Assembly: GCA_003439945.1 (NCBI GenBank)
Contig: QVRM01006573.1
Coordinates: forward strand, 1-64,000
From: Dermanyssus gallinae
Taxonomy: Eukaryota; Arthropoda; Arachnida; Mesostigmata; Dermanyssidae
Direction of reading: 5' to 3'
Length of the DNA: 64,000 bases
Of the stretch, positions 48,489-59,118 are shown in pieces. Numbering within the stretch: the first letter of the stretch is position 1; the number at the start of each line of letters is the position of its first letter. A program made the translations under genes and the position numbers. The notes under the pieces are model-generated. The model was not told the DNA's origin. It searched no databases and saw only the letters and a program-made list of their open reading frames with translations.

Positions 48489-48695
48489 TTGATGATATGC
48501 GCTGAACTCTTGACAATGGCCGCCGTTCTCGTTGTTGTGGCTATTGCTGTCGCTCTTGTTGTTATTGTTGTCGACGTCAACGACGACAACGACGACGACG
48601 CCGCAGTTCGTTCGGGGAGACAGAAATCATTGTCGTCGTTGCGGTTGCTGCTGCTGCTGCTGGTGCTGCTTCTGCAGAAAGCCGCCAGCGGATAG
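48489..48695 (+). CDS. Candidate signal-peptide ORF partly built from GTT repeats
   Basis: Not recognised. The second ATG (48522) has an ideal ACAATGG context and starts MAAVLVVVAIAVALVVIVVD, a hydrophobic signal or anchor made of GTT/GCT units. An acidic run (VNDDNDDDAAVRSGRQKS) follows, then a Leu run from CTG repeats, and TAG. A minus frame of 215 codons (48332-48979, the longest in the window) overlaps; it is Ser/Thr/Cys-rich and repeat-derived. The frame may be an accident of microsatellites or a young gene. Confidence 0.2.
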   Translation: MMICAELLTMAAVLVVVAIAVALVVIVVDVNDDNDDDAAVRSGRQKSLSSLRLLLLLLVLLLQKAASG

Positions 48696-48784
48696 AAAGA
48701 GGTATAAAGCAGAAAGGGCCGGCCGCGGAGGAAAAATACGAGGGGAAATATTGGGGGAAAGGAAAAGGTAGGCGGGGAAATAAT

Positions 48785-48812
48785 AGTTGCACAAGTTGTA
48801 GTGATCGTAGTG

Positions 48813-48843
<31 letters not shown>

Positions 48844-48860
48844 TGTTGTTGTTGTTGTAG
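48785..48860. repeat. (TTG)-(CTG)-(TTG) tract
   Basis: About 50 bp of TTG, CTG, TTG units between 48811 and 48860. Confidence 0.93.
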
Positions 48861-49180
48861 GGAGATGAGGGGTGCCGTCGATGGGGGAACGCGACCGATC
48901 TGCTCGTTCCGATCGGTATCACTGGTGGGGACTTACTTGACGACGGCCATCGTAGCCATCGTAGCCAACTGCTCGCCATTGCTGGTCATGCGCGATACTT
49001 GTCTGATGCCGCCGCCGCCGCCGCTGCCGCTGCTTTCATCTTTTGATTCATCTTATTTCGTTCTTTAACGTTCAACAGCAAGCTTCGTCCGATTACTTCT
49101 GCTACGGCTGCTAGTGCAAGTTGCCGACTCGATGCGAAAACGATGGGTAGTAGCCATTTTGTTGCCGCCACAGCCATAGG

Positions 49181-50430
49181 TTGCTGCTGTTGTCGTTATT
49201 GTTACTGCTGCTGCTGCTGTTGTTGTTGTTGTTGTTGTTGTTGGTATTGCTTTTGTTGTTGATGGGTTGCCGTTTGTCTGTTGGCCAAATCCCGACAAAA
49301 GCGACCGCCGAACACAGGACAGCACATACGACCACTGTACTGAGTGCGGTGACGCTTTCGTCGGTAGCGGCGGCGTCTGAGGACCCTTTACTTTTCTTCC
49401 CTATTCCTTCCAAAGGCTATTCCAAGTGACCGACACTCGTTTGAAGAGCGCCCGAGACGGGGAAGGAAAAAGGCGAGAGGGGAGCGGTGAAAGGGAATGA
49501 GAAGGGAAAGTCTAAGTGGAAACTCGCCCTGAAGGAAACCCAATGTGAGGATCTCGATACTAGGCTGTTCCCTGTTTAGCCTTCTCAAACCGATTGAAAT
49601 AGACTATTTTTTACCCATTTTACCTACGTTTTCCGGCGTTTCCCAATGACAGTATTTCTTCCAGAGTTTAAATAGGAATCCATATATAGGAGACGCAATC
49701 CCTCTGTTCGGTCGAGGTCAACGGGAACGAAATTATAATATATTTTCGTTCTTCAAATGTATTCAAAGCGCAAGAGTTAACTGTACAACAAGTCGTTACT
49801 GATGCTATGAATTAATGAATGGAGTCCTGTGTTGGATTCCAATTCAGATCGGCTATGGTAGCTGTGCCGTGAGGCCCCGTCAGTGTATCAAAAACACTCA
49901 GCGGTGCTTCAACTGCTGGCCGCATTGCAAGCATTTGTTGTGTAACAGAAAAACCACTCAATATTGAAGCTAGTGAAGTTTGTCGCGCTGTGGTGCTTCG
50001 GTGGCGGTTTAATCGTTTTATTTTCTTGTATAGACCCTTGTTAGGCTGTTGTTGTTGTTGCCTACCTTCCTCCGTCAGGGAACCAACCAGGTAGGAATGT
50101 AGGTTCAGGTATTGAACAAGATGAGGGAGCAGCTTAGTGCGTTGAATGCGCTGCTAGGAGCGAGCTCGATTGATCGCTCTGACAGAGAAAACCCAATCTG
50201 TTCGTGTTTCAATCGCGCGCCACACGAGCATCTATTCTGTACGGGTTCGCGTACTGCATGCACTGTATGTACTGTGCATGTATATGACTAGGCGGCGGGT
50301 GTCGGGCCTTTCGTCATATCGCCAATCCGGGAAAGAAGCGAACGGATAGATAAATAGATTAATAAATGGATGAATGAATGAATGAAAAATCGGCCAATCA
50401 AGCAGTGTTGAAGCCTGCACGAAGGCTGGG
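49181..50430. other. TTG tract followed by plain sequence, no gene seen
   Basis: TTG/CTG block at about 49181-49262. From 49400 to 50430 the sequence is repeat-poor apart from a short TTG run at 50048; I find no frame with protein-like pattern and matching splice signals. Confidence 0.4.
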
Positions 50431-50955
50431 CGGCAGCAGCAGCAGCAGCTGGAACGGAGAGAGTGGGATTCGTCGTTGGCTCACGACGATGTTGTTCTTG
50501 TTGTTGCTGTTGTTGTGGTTATTGTCGGCGCTGTTGATAAGGTAGGGTTGGCTCGAATCTTGTCGCTCGACGACTTTGACAGTTCAAGGTGAGATAGCCC
50601 AAGACGAAATGGATTTGCACCGACCGAGAGAAGCGGATGGGTAGGCAAGCCGCTGTAGAGACCGTCCTAGTGCAGCCGCCAATCGAAAGTTGTGCGAGGT
50701 TTCTCCGCGCCACCCCTATCCTTCTGTTCTACTGCTGTATCTTGCTTGAGCTGCCTCTGCTATTGTTTTCTCGCCACCGCCACTGGCGTTGCTATTATTA
50801 TTATTATTATTATTATTATTACAGAATGTATAGGCAGATTAGCCGTGACACATTTAGGCATTATTGCACTACGTGTAATCACTGGCAGAATAACAGATCC
50901 TTTACCCCACACATTTTCTTCTCCCCTTGCTCTCTCCCTTTCTCTCTCTCGCGCG

Positions 50956-50993
<38 letters not shown>

Positions 50994-51033
50994 CTCTTAC
51001 TACTAATACTACAACGGTTACTACTGGCCTGTC

Positions 51034-51231
51034 ATGAGCGAACATAGGGGCAGGCAACGCTTGAAGATGACCAAACCAGACCGACGACGTGCTAGCGGGG
51101 GAGGGAAGAGGCTACCGACTGCAGCAGCAGCAGCGGCGGCGGCGGCGACGACCACAGTTCCGGCAAAGACATCGACGGGGTTGATGTTGGACGTTGGTCG
51201 CCGGACGTTGAAGTCGAGTGGAGCCGACTAA
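51034..51231 (+). CDS. Candidate basic small frame, 65 codons, upstream of 51269 exon
   Basis: Not recognised. ATG with G at -3 opens MSEHRGRQRLKMTKPDRRRA, then GGGKRLPT, an Ala run from GCA/GCG units, TTTVPAKTSTGLMLDVGRR and a short end before TAA. Lies 38 bp before the strong acceptor of the 51269 exon and could be the preceding exon, but no good donor in phase 0 is present; the available GT dinucleotides have weak contexts. Confidence 0.25.
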   Translation: MSEHRGRQRLKMTKPDRRRASGGGKRLPTAAAAAAAAATTTVPAKTSTGLMLDVGRRTLKSSGAD

Positions 51232-51268
51232 GGTCGCCGAGGTTCTTCATGAAGTGTTTTTTTTGCAG

Positions 51269-51565
51269 GCCAGAGGAATGCGAGGAGGTCGACGATTAAG
51301 CGGAGAGAGGAAGGCAAAAGACAGGGACAAAAATGAAGTAGATGGCGCCGGCGCCGGCGACGACAATGACGACTACGATATTGGCAATGACAATGCCAGT
51401 GGGGACGGGGGCGTCGGCAGCAACAGCGACAACATCTATCGTCTGGAGAAAGCGGGATTGCCCTTACGGCGGCAGCAGCAGCAGCAACAACAACAGCGAC
51501 CACTTCACGTGGTTCTTCCTTCCGACACTGGCCAAGACGCGATCAGACTGTCGATGACGAGCTAA
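51269..51565 (+). CDS. Candidate terminal exon with acidic region and Q run
   Basis: Not recognised. Acceptor CATGAAGTGTTTTTTTTGCAG ends at 51268. In phase 0 the 98-codon frame has a basic start (ARGMRGGRRLSGERKAKDRD), an Asp/Asn/Gly-rich acidic middle (DGAGAGDDNDDYDIGNDNAS), NSDNIYRLEKAGLPLRR, a run of eight Gln from CAG/CAA, then PLHVVLPSDTGQDAIRLSMT and TAA. First codon positions are mostly G or A over the first 60 codons. Basic, acidic and Gln-rich blocks suggest a disordered regulatory or nuclear protein; that is inference. Minus-strand frames over it are Arg/His/Cys-rich shadows. Confidence 0.42.
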   Translation, partial: ARGMRGGRRLSGERKAKDRDKNEVDGAGAGDDNDDYDIGNDNASGDGGVGSNSDNIYRLEKAGLPLRRQQQQQQQQRPLHVVLPSDTGQDAIRLSMTS

Positions 51566-51744
51566 TGACCAATGCTTCGGCCAGCAGCACCAGCAGCACC
51601 ACAACCGCCGACGCCGCCCCCACGGTCGGCTGGATCGATCATGGACTTCGGCCGGCATCGACTTCTGTGAGTCGTCACTGATCGTTGTCGCCATCGTTCC
51701 CTTCGACTGCTGCTACAGCTACTGGCGGTGCTGTTGTTAACGCT

Positions 51745-51764
51745 ATTGTTGTTGTTGTTGTTGG

Positions 51765-51806
<42 letters not shown>

Positions 51807-51814
51807 CGTCGTCT
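51745..51814. repeat. (TTG)n block, about 70 bp
   Basis: TTG units with one GTG break, passing into GTC. Confidence 0.95.
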
Positions 51815-52528
51815 TCGCGGCCGCCGCCATCGGACGCACTGCTATTTGCCTTCAAGAATTGATCATTTATCGCTAGTGAGCCTCGAGTTCCGTCTGTCTC
51901 TTCGTTCCACCCGTTTGGCGTTGTCGTCGTCGTCATGTTGACTGACTAGTGGCGGATGCGCTGCTTCTAATGCTGCTCCATTGCCGCCAATACCTGATTG
52001 GTTGTGTGGCCGCTGAATGTCGAGAGGCCTTACGTTGCATAACGCGTGGCCGGACGGCTTGCATCGATAGAACGCCATTTGTGGCACCCTTCAACCACCC
52101 GATGATTACGACAATTGGTCACAGTGGCAGCGATGATGAGCGTGGCAACGTCGATTTCGACGACATCATAAGGTCGTTATTTTATTTTAAATATATATAT
52201 ATATATATATAGTATATAAGGTATATTTTGCGTTTACGTTATTGTTGTTACTGTTGTTGTCGCTGCGATCGTGTCGTTCCAATTACTGCACTCTGCACCG
52301 TCATAATGACGCCTTCTACCACATGCATAGGTCCGCACAGGCTTCAATCTGATGCCCGGCCGTTGCCGCTGTGGTATGCCCTCGTTTGGCAGGAGAGTGA
52401 CGGTCAAGAATGGCAAGAGTCGCATGTTATGTTACGTTGTTGTTGTTGTTGTTGCTGGTACGGTTGTTGTCGTTGTTGCTGTTACTGTTGCTTTTATTGT
52501 TAGTATTGATGGCGGCGATGCTGGACTA
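51815..52528. other. Mixed sequence, no further gene
   Basis: A (TA) array at about 52190-52211 and GTT tracts at 52243-52262 and 52436-52500; otherwise plain. Confidence 0.4.
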
Positions 52529-52579
52529 CTAGTCGCACCCGTTGCAATGCACCAGAAGACCGCTCGTCATAGACGGTAA
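52352..52579 (+). CDS. 75-codon frame whose membrane segment is a GTT repeat
   Basis: Not recognised. ATG opens a basic Cys/Arg start (MPGRCRCGMPSFGRRVTVKN), then a poly-Val/Ala membrane-like segment from GTT/GCT repeats, then IDGGDAGLLVAPVAMHQKTA and a basic end at TAA. Complete, but the start context is average and the end overlaps the 192-codon minus frame at 52529-53107. Confidence 0.18.
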   Translation: MPGRCRCGMPSFGRRVTVKNGKSRMLCYVVVVVVAGTVVVVVAVTVAFIVSIDGGDAGLLVAPVAMHQKTARHRR

Positions 52580-53107
52580 CGACGGTCTTCTGGGGCGTCC
52601 AGGTAAAAGGAGAAGGGCAGCTGGAAGAAAGGGTAGCAATGGGCGAACGGGGTTTAGTGGAAAACACCGCCTTGTCGTAGCCAGCAAGGGAACGGCTTCT
52701 TTTTGAAGCCACCACCGAGAAGCCTTCGGTTGATCGGCAAAGCAGACGGTACGCCGCCGTGCAGAGTTGCACTTCCTATTGCTGTATTTGACTGTTAAAG
52801 CGGCGGCAGCAACAACAATAACGTCAACAACTACAACAAGAATAACATCATCAACAACAACAACAACATCAGCAGCAATGCAGCCAACACGATCAACTTG
52901 GCAGTTGCAGCAGCAGCCGCCGCCGCAGAACGAATCAAATTTCACATTTTTATTGACTATTGTGAGAAACGACGGGAGTTGTTGAAGTTGATATTGTTGT
53001 TGATGCTGGTTGAATGATTTGAGACTGACTCTCTTATGGTGCCGGTGTTGTCGCCTTCCTACGGTTCTTCCTCCGTTCCCTGTCTGTGGGATATGCCGCT
53101 GCCGCAT
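52529..53107 (-). CDS. Candidate single-exon protein, 192 codons with ideal start context
   Basis: Not recognised. ATG lies in CAAAATG, the preferred arthropod start. The frame reads MRQRHIPQTGNGGRTVGRRQ, an HKRVSLKSFNQHQQQ segment, LTIVNKNVKFDSF, a Cys cluster (CGGGCCCNCQVDRVGC), a Val/Asp/Ile stretch from GTT/GAT units that could form a membrane segment, then KYSNRKCNSARRRTVCFAD, KASRWWLQKEAVPLLATT and a Pro/Leu-rich end before TAG. About two thirds is non-repetitive. Pyrimidine tracts ending CAG inside the last third (for example CTACCCTTTCTTCCAG) could be acceptors, so the C-terminus is doubtful. Confidence 0.33.
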   Translation of the reverse strand: MRQRHIPQTGNGGRTVGRRQHRHHKRVSLKSFNQHQQQYQLQQLPSFLTIVNKNVKFDSFCGGGCCCNCQVDRVGCIAADVVVVVDDVILVVVVDVIVVAAAALTVKYSNRKCNSARRRTVCFADQPKASRWWLQKEAVPLLATTRRCFPLNPVRPLLPFLPAALLLLPGRPRRPSLPSMTSGLLVHCNGCD

Positions 53108-53408
53108 TTTGTCTGTTATTGTTGTTGTTGTTGTTGCTTTTATTGTTGCAAAGTGGTTGAACTAATGACGTTGCTGTTTTTTGTTGTTATTGTTCTCGTG
53201 GTCTGTTGATTAGTGCAGTTTAGATTGTTGTTATGTTTGCAGTAGGATGTTTGCAGGTATTTCTTCTTTTCATCAGTATACTCGCTGCTGCGCTAGCGGG
53301 TGTCGCTTAAATGCCCTGCAGTTATTTTAAGTCTGAGTGATATATGATTTGTCAGTGCTTGAACTGTGGATGGTGGATAGTGAGTAAAGCAGTTTGGTCT
53401 CTCTTTAG

Positions 53409-53743
53409 AGTACACGGCATTGCGTTACGTAGTACAACACACTACAACATTATGGAACAACTACAGCGACTTCGACGACGATCTACCCTATTCAGCTGCT
53501 TGCGCACGGGCCCGGCTGTTCTTGCGGCTGTCCTGCCGTTGTCCTGCCGTTTCTATCCAGGATAGCCTATGCGGCGCACGGTCAATGGTGCGCAACCGTC
53601 GACTCGTCCGTTCGTTGGCAGCGGGGTCCACAGTTGCTGCTTCTGCGGTCGCGGTCGAAGTCGAAATCAACGCTTCAATGGGGTGCGCAGGGGTAGAGGC
53701 GGACGCAGAAGACGATGAGGAGAAAAAATATGAAGTGGGGTAG
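53409..53743 (+). CDS. Candidate terminal exon, 110 codons plus stop, acidic tail
   Basis: Not recognised. Acceptor CAGTTTGGTCTCTCTTTAG ends at 53408; the exon enters with two bases and reads through NYSDFDDDLPYSAACARARL, ARSMVRNRRLVRSLAAGS and TVAASAVAVEVEINASMGC to an acidic end GVEADAEDDEEKKYEVG and TAG. A still better acceptor (GTCCTGCCGTTTCTATCCAG) inside the frame would start the exon at 53561 in phase 0. That choice pairs with a short upstream exon 53344-53379 (ATG, MICQCLNCGWWI, donor GTGAGT, phase 0) across a 181-bp intron. Either way the C-terminal 60 residues are shared. Repeat-free and strongly protein-like. Confidence 0.4.
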
Positions 53744-54787
53744 GAAAAAAAAAAAGAAGAAGAAGAATAAGACGGCGGCCGCCTCTCGAGGGCACTGCGA
53801 GAGCAGAGGTTACAGCAGTGAAACTGGCGAGGTCGACGAAGGCGAACGCTGTGCTACGTCTGCTTCCCGGTCCCCGCTGCTGCTACCGCGGTCGTTGCTT
53901 TCCTGTCCGCCGTTTTGTTGGCAGCCTGCGACTTCGGCTACACGACGGCGGTCTTCTTCCTGCACCCCAACGATTCCTCTAGCCCCCAATACCCCTAGAT
54001 GTGCGCACATCTCGCCGGTGGCGTACTATATGGCGTTTGCCTATGTGTATCGGCTGGTTATGCCTGTTGTATATATATGTACATGTATATCTGTTGGAAT
54101 GGTTCACTCCTGCCACGGCTCGTAACTTATGTTATTGGCTCTACTACTACTACTACTCCTGCTGCTGCTGTGTCTATTGCAACCGCTAGCGTTACTACTT
54201 TGCCCTTCTTGCCGCTGCTTTCCTTTGAATCGACTAGAGTCGAACGCCAACATCGAGCGCGTTCGGGGTCGGACGTTCGGTGTTCTCAACCGCGACAGTT
54301 GGTCGGTTGGTCGGTCGGTCGGTCGATAGTAACAGCCACTTTGGAGTACATTTAGCAAATATAAAACCAACCAGTCAGTTGAACGTTCGAACGAACGATG
54401 GCCCATGCCCCGCGATGGCGACACCAACAACAACAACAACAACAATAACTGCAACAGCTCGATGACGACGGGCAACAGCGGTTACCATGCGGCGCGAGTT
54501 GGATGAGTCCCCTGCAGCAAGCAGCGATCGAGCATGAGAGAGAAACGCCGAAAAACGCACACGACGGGAAACGAGCAGTATTGGCACGCTTTGTGTCACG
54601 TTGCTACTCTTGCAGACTGCAACTACCATTTCTACGACAGCGGCAACTGTCGGCGACCGTGAAGGAAACGTCAACGATGACTACACGTATCACAATGCCA
54701 GCGGCGGCCTTTTGCTCAATGATCCTGCGACCTATCTAATCGAAACGAATGTCGTCTATGAGCGAGCAGCAAGCATTATGAGCTATT

Positions 54788-55168
54788 TCAGCTAGCCCGA
54801 GTCAAAATCCTCCCTAGAGCAGATTTGCAGCGACCTCTGATTTTTGCTTTTTTCTCTTGCTTTCTTTTGCGTTCTCTCTGTTGTTCTGCTATCTGCATTG
54901 TTCGTTTCGTTTCGTGACTTTTGTACTCTGGTTTTGTCGCTTTCGTCTTCTGTCTGTCCTCGCGCGGTCCGTTGAAGTCCGTCTCAGTAAGTTTGCGGAG
55001 ATCGATTCGCGCCTTCGAATTCGAATTCGGGACGATGATGATGAGGACGATGAAAATCATGATGGTGGTAGTGGTGATGATGGCAAAGTTCGTAACGAAT
55101 GCCGAGTGCCTGATGCGAGCGTGACTGTAACACAGTTGCAGCATCCGTTTATCCATGGCTTCGCTCAT
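54788..55168 (-). CDS. Candidate single-pass membrane protein with basic tail, 126 codons
   Basis: Not recognised. Complete frame from ATG (G at -3). About 27 N-terminal residues (MSEAMDKRMLQLCYSHARIR), then a hydrophobic segment near residues 30-48 (FAIITTTTIMIFIVLIIIVP) that spans a membrane, then a long Lys/Arg/Glu/Gln-rich tail (KLTETDFNGPREDRQKTKAT ... QQRERKRKQEKKAKIRGRCK). The hydrophobic part derives in part from ATC/ACC repeats; the tail is purine-rich DNA whose complement is a pyrimidine tract for the rival plus-strand exon. One of the two is a shadow. Confidence 0.3.
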   Translation of the reverse strand: MSEAMDKRMLQLCYSHARIRHSAFVTNFAIITTTTIMIFIVLIIIVPNSNSKARIDLRKLTETDFNGPREDRQKTKATKPEYKSHETKRTMQIAEQQRERKRKQEKKAKIRGRCKSALGRILTRAS

Positions 55169-55195
55169 TCCATCTCATCATCCCCGTCAGAGTAA
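54993..55195 (+). CDS. Candidate terminal exon on the opposite strand, 67 codons plus stop
   Basis: Not recognised. A long T/C-rich tract (from 54840) leads to GTCCGTCTCAG ending at 54987-54988. Read in the open frame it gives KFAEIDSRLRIRIRD, an acidic run (DDDEDDENHDGGSGDDG), KVRNECRVPDASVTVTQLQH and PFIHGFAHSISSSPSE before TAA. The coordinates give codon-complete sequence just inside the presumed acceptor. Competes with the minus-strand 126-codon frame; the strong pyrimidine tract favours this strand, the complete ATG-to-stop frame favours the other. Confidence 0.3.
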
Positions 55196-56101
55196 AGCAG
55201 TGTTTTGGAGGGAGGGGATGAAGCAGACTTAGACCGACAGAATCGGAAGAGGAGAAACAGAGGAAAGGGGCGTTGTTGAAGCTGGCTTAAGGAATTGGGA
55301 GTGTGTGATGGGAGCAGGGGCGTTGATGCTGAGAGGAGAAGGTGATGGCTGATCAGGCACAGAAAAGTGCACTGCGCTGTGCGTCTTCAAGTTATGAAGT
55401 TGTCACATCATCACTGGCACATCCATGGTGGTGGATTTTAGTCTTCCGTTTCCAGTGCCGCCGCTGTTTGGGGGGCCGGGGGGTAAGGCTTGAAGGACTG
55501 GGGTTGGGCATGATGAGGGAGTGACGAGGGCATCTGAAGAGCCCCACTGGCGTCTTCTTTGTCTGCTGTCGTGCTTCGTCGTTCTGACATCATATAGCTC
55601 TCTGCCTTTCTCCATCTTCCTTTTTCTTGTTTTCTCTCTGTTTCAACAATGCCGTTTTACGAACGTCTTTGCGTCTTTCTCTCGCCTTGCCCACTTTATC
55701 ACCCTATTTATCTGTCTATATATCTACCTCTATCTTTCCCATTGGTTATCGTGTTCGCTAGGCTCGATGACCTAGCAAGCGTCTGAATCTACTATTTTCG
55801 AGACAGTCCTCGCTAAATCTATATAGCAGTAGCTTATTACGTAGACGGGGAGATGCGTTGGATGGGCGAGAGGGGCTGTTCAGCCCTGTGAGCCATTCGC
55901 CGCCGTCGCCGGATAGCAGATTCGCTGATTCTAGGCCCGCTATTGTGATGGGCGCTGGCGGCGCCAGAGGCGATTGAGTATTTATAACCGACGCAAACTT
56001 ATACTCACATGGACACGCACACACACACACACATAGACCGACAATCGCCTGCACATCCACACAAACGCTAAGATATACACACGCGTTATTTTGTAAGGAC
56101 T

Positions 56102-56132
<31 letters not shown>

Positions 56133-57474
56133 GGAAGAGAGATGGAGAAAACAGAGCAGACAATGTCGACGTACGATGAGAGATTTCTCTTACCTGTTAA
56201 TTTCTGCCTGTCCCCTTGCCTTCCCGCCTGCTGGTGTGTCTGTTTAAACGCCTGTTCATAATCCAATAGTAATCATAACAACAACGAAACTCTGCAATAA
56301 CAACGCCGACAACAACGCCAACGCCAACAACAACTGCAGCTCCGGCTACAGCAGCCACAACGAGGGTATTGTCTAGTCGTTTGTTGAGCCGGCCTTAACT
56401 AGGCAGAGGCAAGAATCCATTCGCTGGGGCTGAAGGAACGAATCGCCTCTCCGTGTCGAAGGACAGACAGCGCGACCATCATCCACTCATCCACCCATCC
56501 GTTGTTCACTCGTTGATCAGTAGTTTGTCGTCGGTTGTTGTTTCACTCATGCTGGCCGTACTCGCCGTCATCTGTCTGTCTGTCTGTCGGTCGGTCTGCT
56601 CACTCGGTGGTCGCGACGGAGTCGCCGCCCGAACAACAGAAACAGTTCCCACTTAATTTGCTAGATATTCGTCCGCTAGGCTGTGTCTCCCGCTCTAAGA
56701 TCTATCGGTCTATCTGTCCGGCTGGTTGTTTGTTGTCGGTCGATTTAACCAGTCAGTCCAGTCGGCCCATAGTAGTAGAAGTAAATAGTAATAGTAGTAG
56801 TAGTAGTAGTAGTAGTAGTAAGTAGTGGGAGTAGCACCAGTAGCGAAGTCATAGAACTAAAGTAAATCCGATAGAAATGGTTGTAAGTAGTAGTCGTAGT
56901 AGTTAGTGACGACCAGTAGTAGCGTTACGACCCAACCAATGGCGCTATGTTGAATTATTGAACATTTTAGAATTATTTGCCGTTGCTGTTTTGACTACTT
57001 CGCTTTACTTGTCAAAGAGGTAAACACAGAGACAGCCGAAGAGAGAGAGAGCGAGAGAGCGAATAAGGTAGAGAGTGTCCGAGAGTGAGGTAGGGGGAAG
57101 AAGGAAAATACGAGAGAGAGAGAGAGAGCGAGAGAGCAAGAAAGTAGAATCATCTTTATATGATGATTGTGCTGACGTTAGCAAATCTATCCGCCAGTCC
57201 AGATGGTGTGGTTGGAGATGGTGGGGTGACCGGGATAATCGTAGTACTGCTGCTACCAGCGGAAGTAGCAGCAACAGCAGTCGAACGAACCCATAGAAAT
57301 ATGTAGCAAAAAATACTAGCTCGAAATTGCGGTGGTGTCGTTCACCCACCGGTCAAGTGTATCGCTGTGCACGATAGAGTTAGCACGAACATCATTCAGC
57401 TTCTTTAGCTTACTGTTGTTCTTGTTGTTGTTATTGTTGTTGCTGCTGCTGCTACTGCTGATAATGATAATCAT

Positions 57475-57510
<36 letters not shown>

Positions 57511-58098
57511 GCTGTAGATGATGATGTTGATGATGATCTTGTTGTTAGTACGGTTGATGCTGCTGCTGCTGTCGTTGATTAGAGAGAAAGTGTTGTATGT
57601 AGGCCTAAAAGGCGTATGATTCGAGTAGGCCTACTTACTATTTGCTTATGATAGAAGACTCGTAATAATAAGAACGACAATGATAATAATTGTGATGATG
57701 ATGATGATGATAACGGTGATCGTAGTAATGACGGTAACCCCGCCACCAATTGAGATATACGATGACGACTTACCCTGTTAGTATTCTGGTTCTCCTTATC
57801 GGCTTCGCAAAGCGTTTAAGTATTGGTAGCCAGCACGTTTCGGGTATTCGAGCTGCAATTCGCTTTTGTAGTGAGTCGTTCGATAAATAGAAATATAAAC
57901 ACCCTCAACTGTGATAGCTCTGCAGATTCACTAAGGGATAGTGTATGGGAAAGCATAAGGCGATGCATGCTTTCACGACACATTTGATACATGGCTTAGC
58001 CGTGTTGCAATGGACCTTTTCCTTCAGAACCTGCCGACAGTAGTCAAGTGTTAAAATGGTGGTGGCTTCTCTGTTTGTCTTTCCTTGATTATCTATAC
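55196..58098. other. Plain sequence and repeats, no supported gene
   Basis: T/C-rich near 55600-55640 and 55720, CA near 56017-56032, TA at 56104-56121, CAA/CCA near 56275-56340, TAG/AGT runs at 56772-56822, GA at 57040-57060 and 57113-57137, TTG/CTG at 57415-57515, GAT at 57694-57712. A good donor-like AACAGG/GTAAGT (minus, 57768-57774) has no certain exon before it. Confidence 0.45.
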
Positions 58099-58158
58099 CT
58101 GCATAAAGTAGCGTGAGGGCGAAACTCTAGGCAACCAAATAATACACAGGAGCGGTAC

Positions 58159-58300
58159 CTGGCTGGCCAGCGCAATCGTTCTGGCCTTGCCTTGTGCTGT
58201 AAATAATTGTTGCACGTCGGAGGCCGAAATGCAACCAGCACGTTTTGTATCATATGCGACTTGCCTTACTATCATCCAGACACGGGGCTGGGCTAAGCGG
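58159..58300 (-). CDS. Candidate exon with degenerate EF-hand-like loop
   Basis: Entered after TGAGCGGTTTCAG (minus) with one base, then 47 codons: RLAQPRVWMIVRQVAYDTKR, AGCISASDVQQLFTAQGKAR, TIALASQ. A 12-residue window DTKRAGCISASD has Asp at 1, Gly at 6, Ile at 8 and Asp at 12, flanked by hydrophobic helices, which is the EF-hand plan with most calcium ligands missing. It exits at CAG/GTACCG, or stays open to CAG/GTATAG at 58099. Its one-base entry fits the two-base exit of the 59119 exon across an 818-bp intron. The domain reading is inference from one motif. Confidence 0.3.
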
Positions 58301-59118
58301 CTGAAACCGCTCATACGTTAAGATGTTGGAGTCTGCTACCTTTTGACAAATTCAACAGTGTTACCGTACGAACTGTATTGTAAATTCGTATTAGAGCTAA
58401 TGTTTATGATCCATGTAGGCTAGACTATGGAATAGGAGTTGGGAGACGCTTGCTTGGCCAGCCTCTTCGTATGCTGTGTGCACCTTTGAACACAATCATG
58501 AAAAAGGAAATAAATTGTATCTATCGTCTAATCTATGTAACTATTCGTAATTCATCTGAGTCTGTAGTAGTGCCATCGATGTCGACAGCAGTACAGCAGG
58601 CTGGCTGGCTGGCTCGATCGTTCGTTCGTTCGTTCTAGTCGATGATGCTTCGCATGCCGGCAGGTCGACTGCTATTGCCGAACTTCTCGTTGAAGCGTGA
58701 CGCGCACGCACGCAAAGATCGATACGTCGCGATTCATATCAGCGTGGCCAGATCATTGTCTATTCATCCACCGGTCTTTGTCATCAGTGAGCACTAGTAA
58801 GCTTTAGCAAAACCACCATGCTTATGACCACCACCACCAGCACCACCACCACCACTATCACTACGACCACCAGAACCATTGCCAAGATCATCAACATCAT
58901 GAGCGATGTCTTTTTTGCTCCCTTTGGTGATTTTTCTTGCAGCTGAATGATGAACAACAAGAACAACAACAACAGCAGCAGCAACAACAACAAAAACAAC
59001 AACCACGACAACAATGACAGTGCCTCCTTCCTCATTTCTAGATCGAGCCACAGATAGATAGCTTAAGAGCTCGGTCATGCTCGACTCGGCCAGTCATCAG
59101 CTATGGGCCACCACTCAC

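Noticed and set aside
48332..48979. Longest open frame (215 codons, minus)
   Set aside because: Built from Ser, Thr and Cys runs of CAG/CAA/CTG tracts, with no splice or start support; overlaps a better-supported small plus frame.
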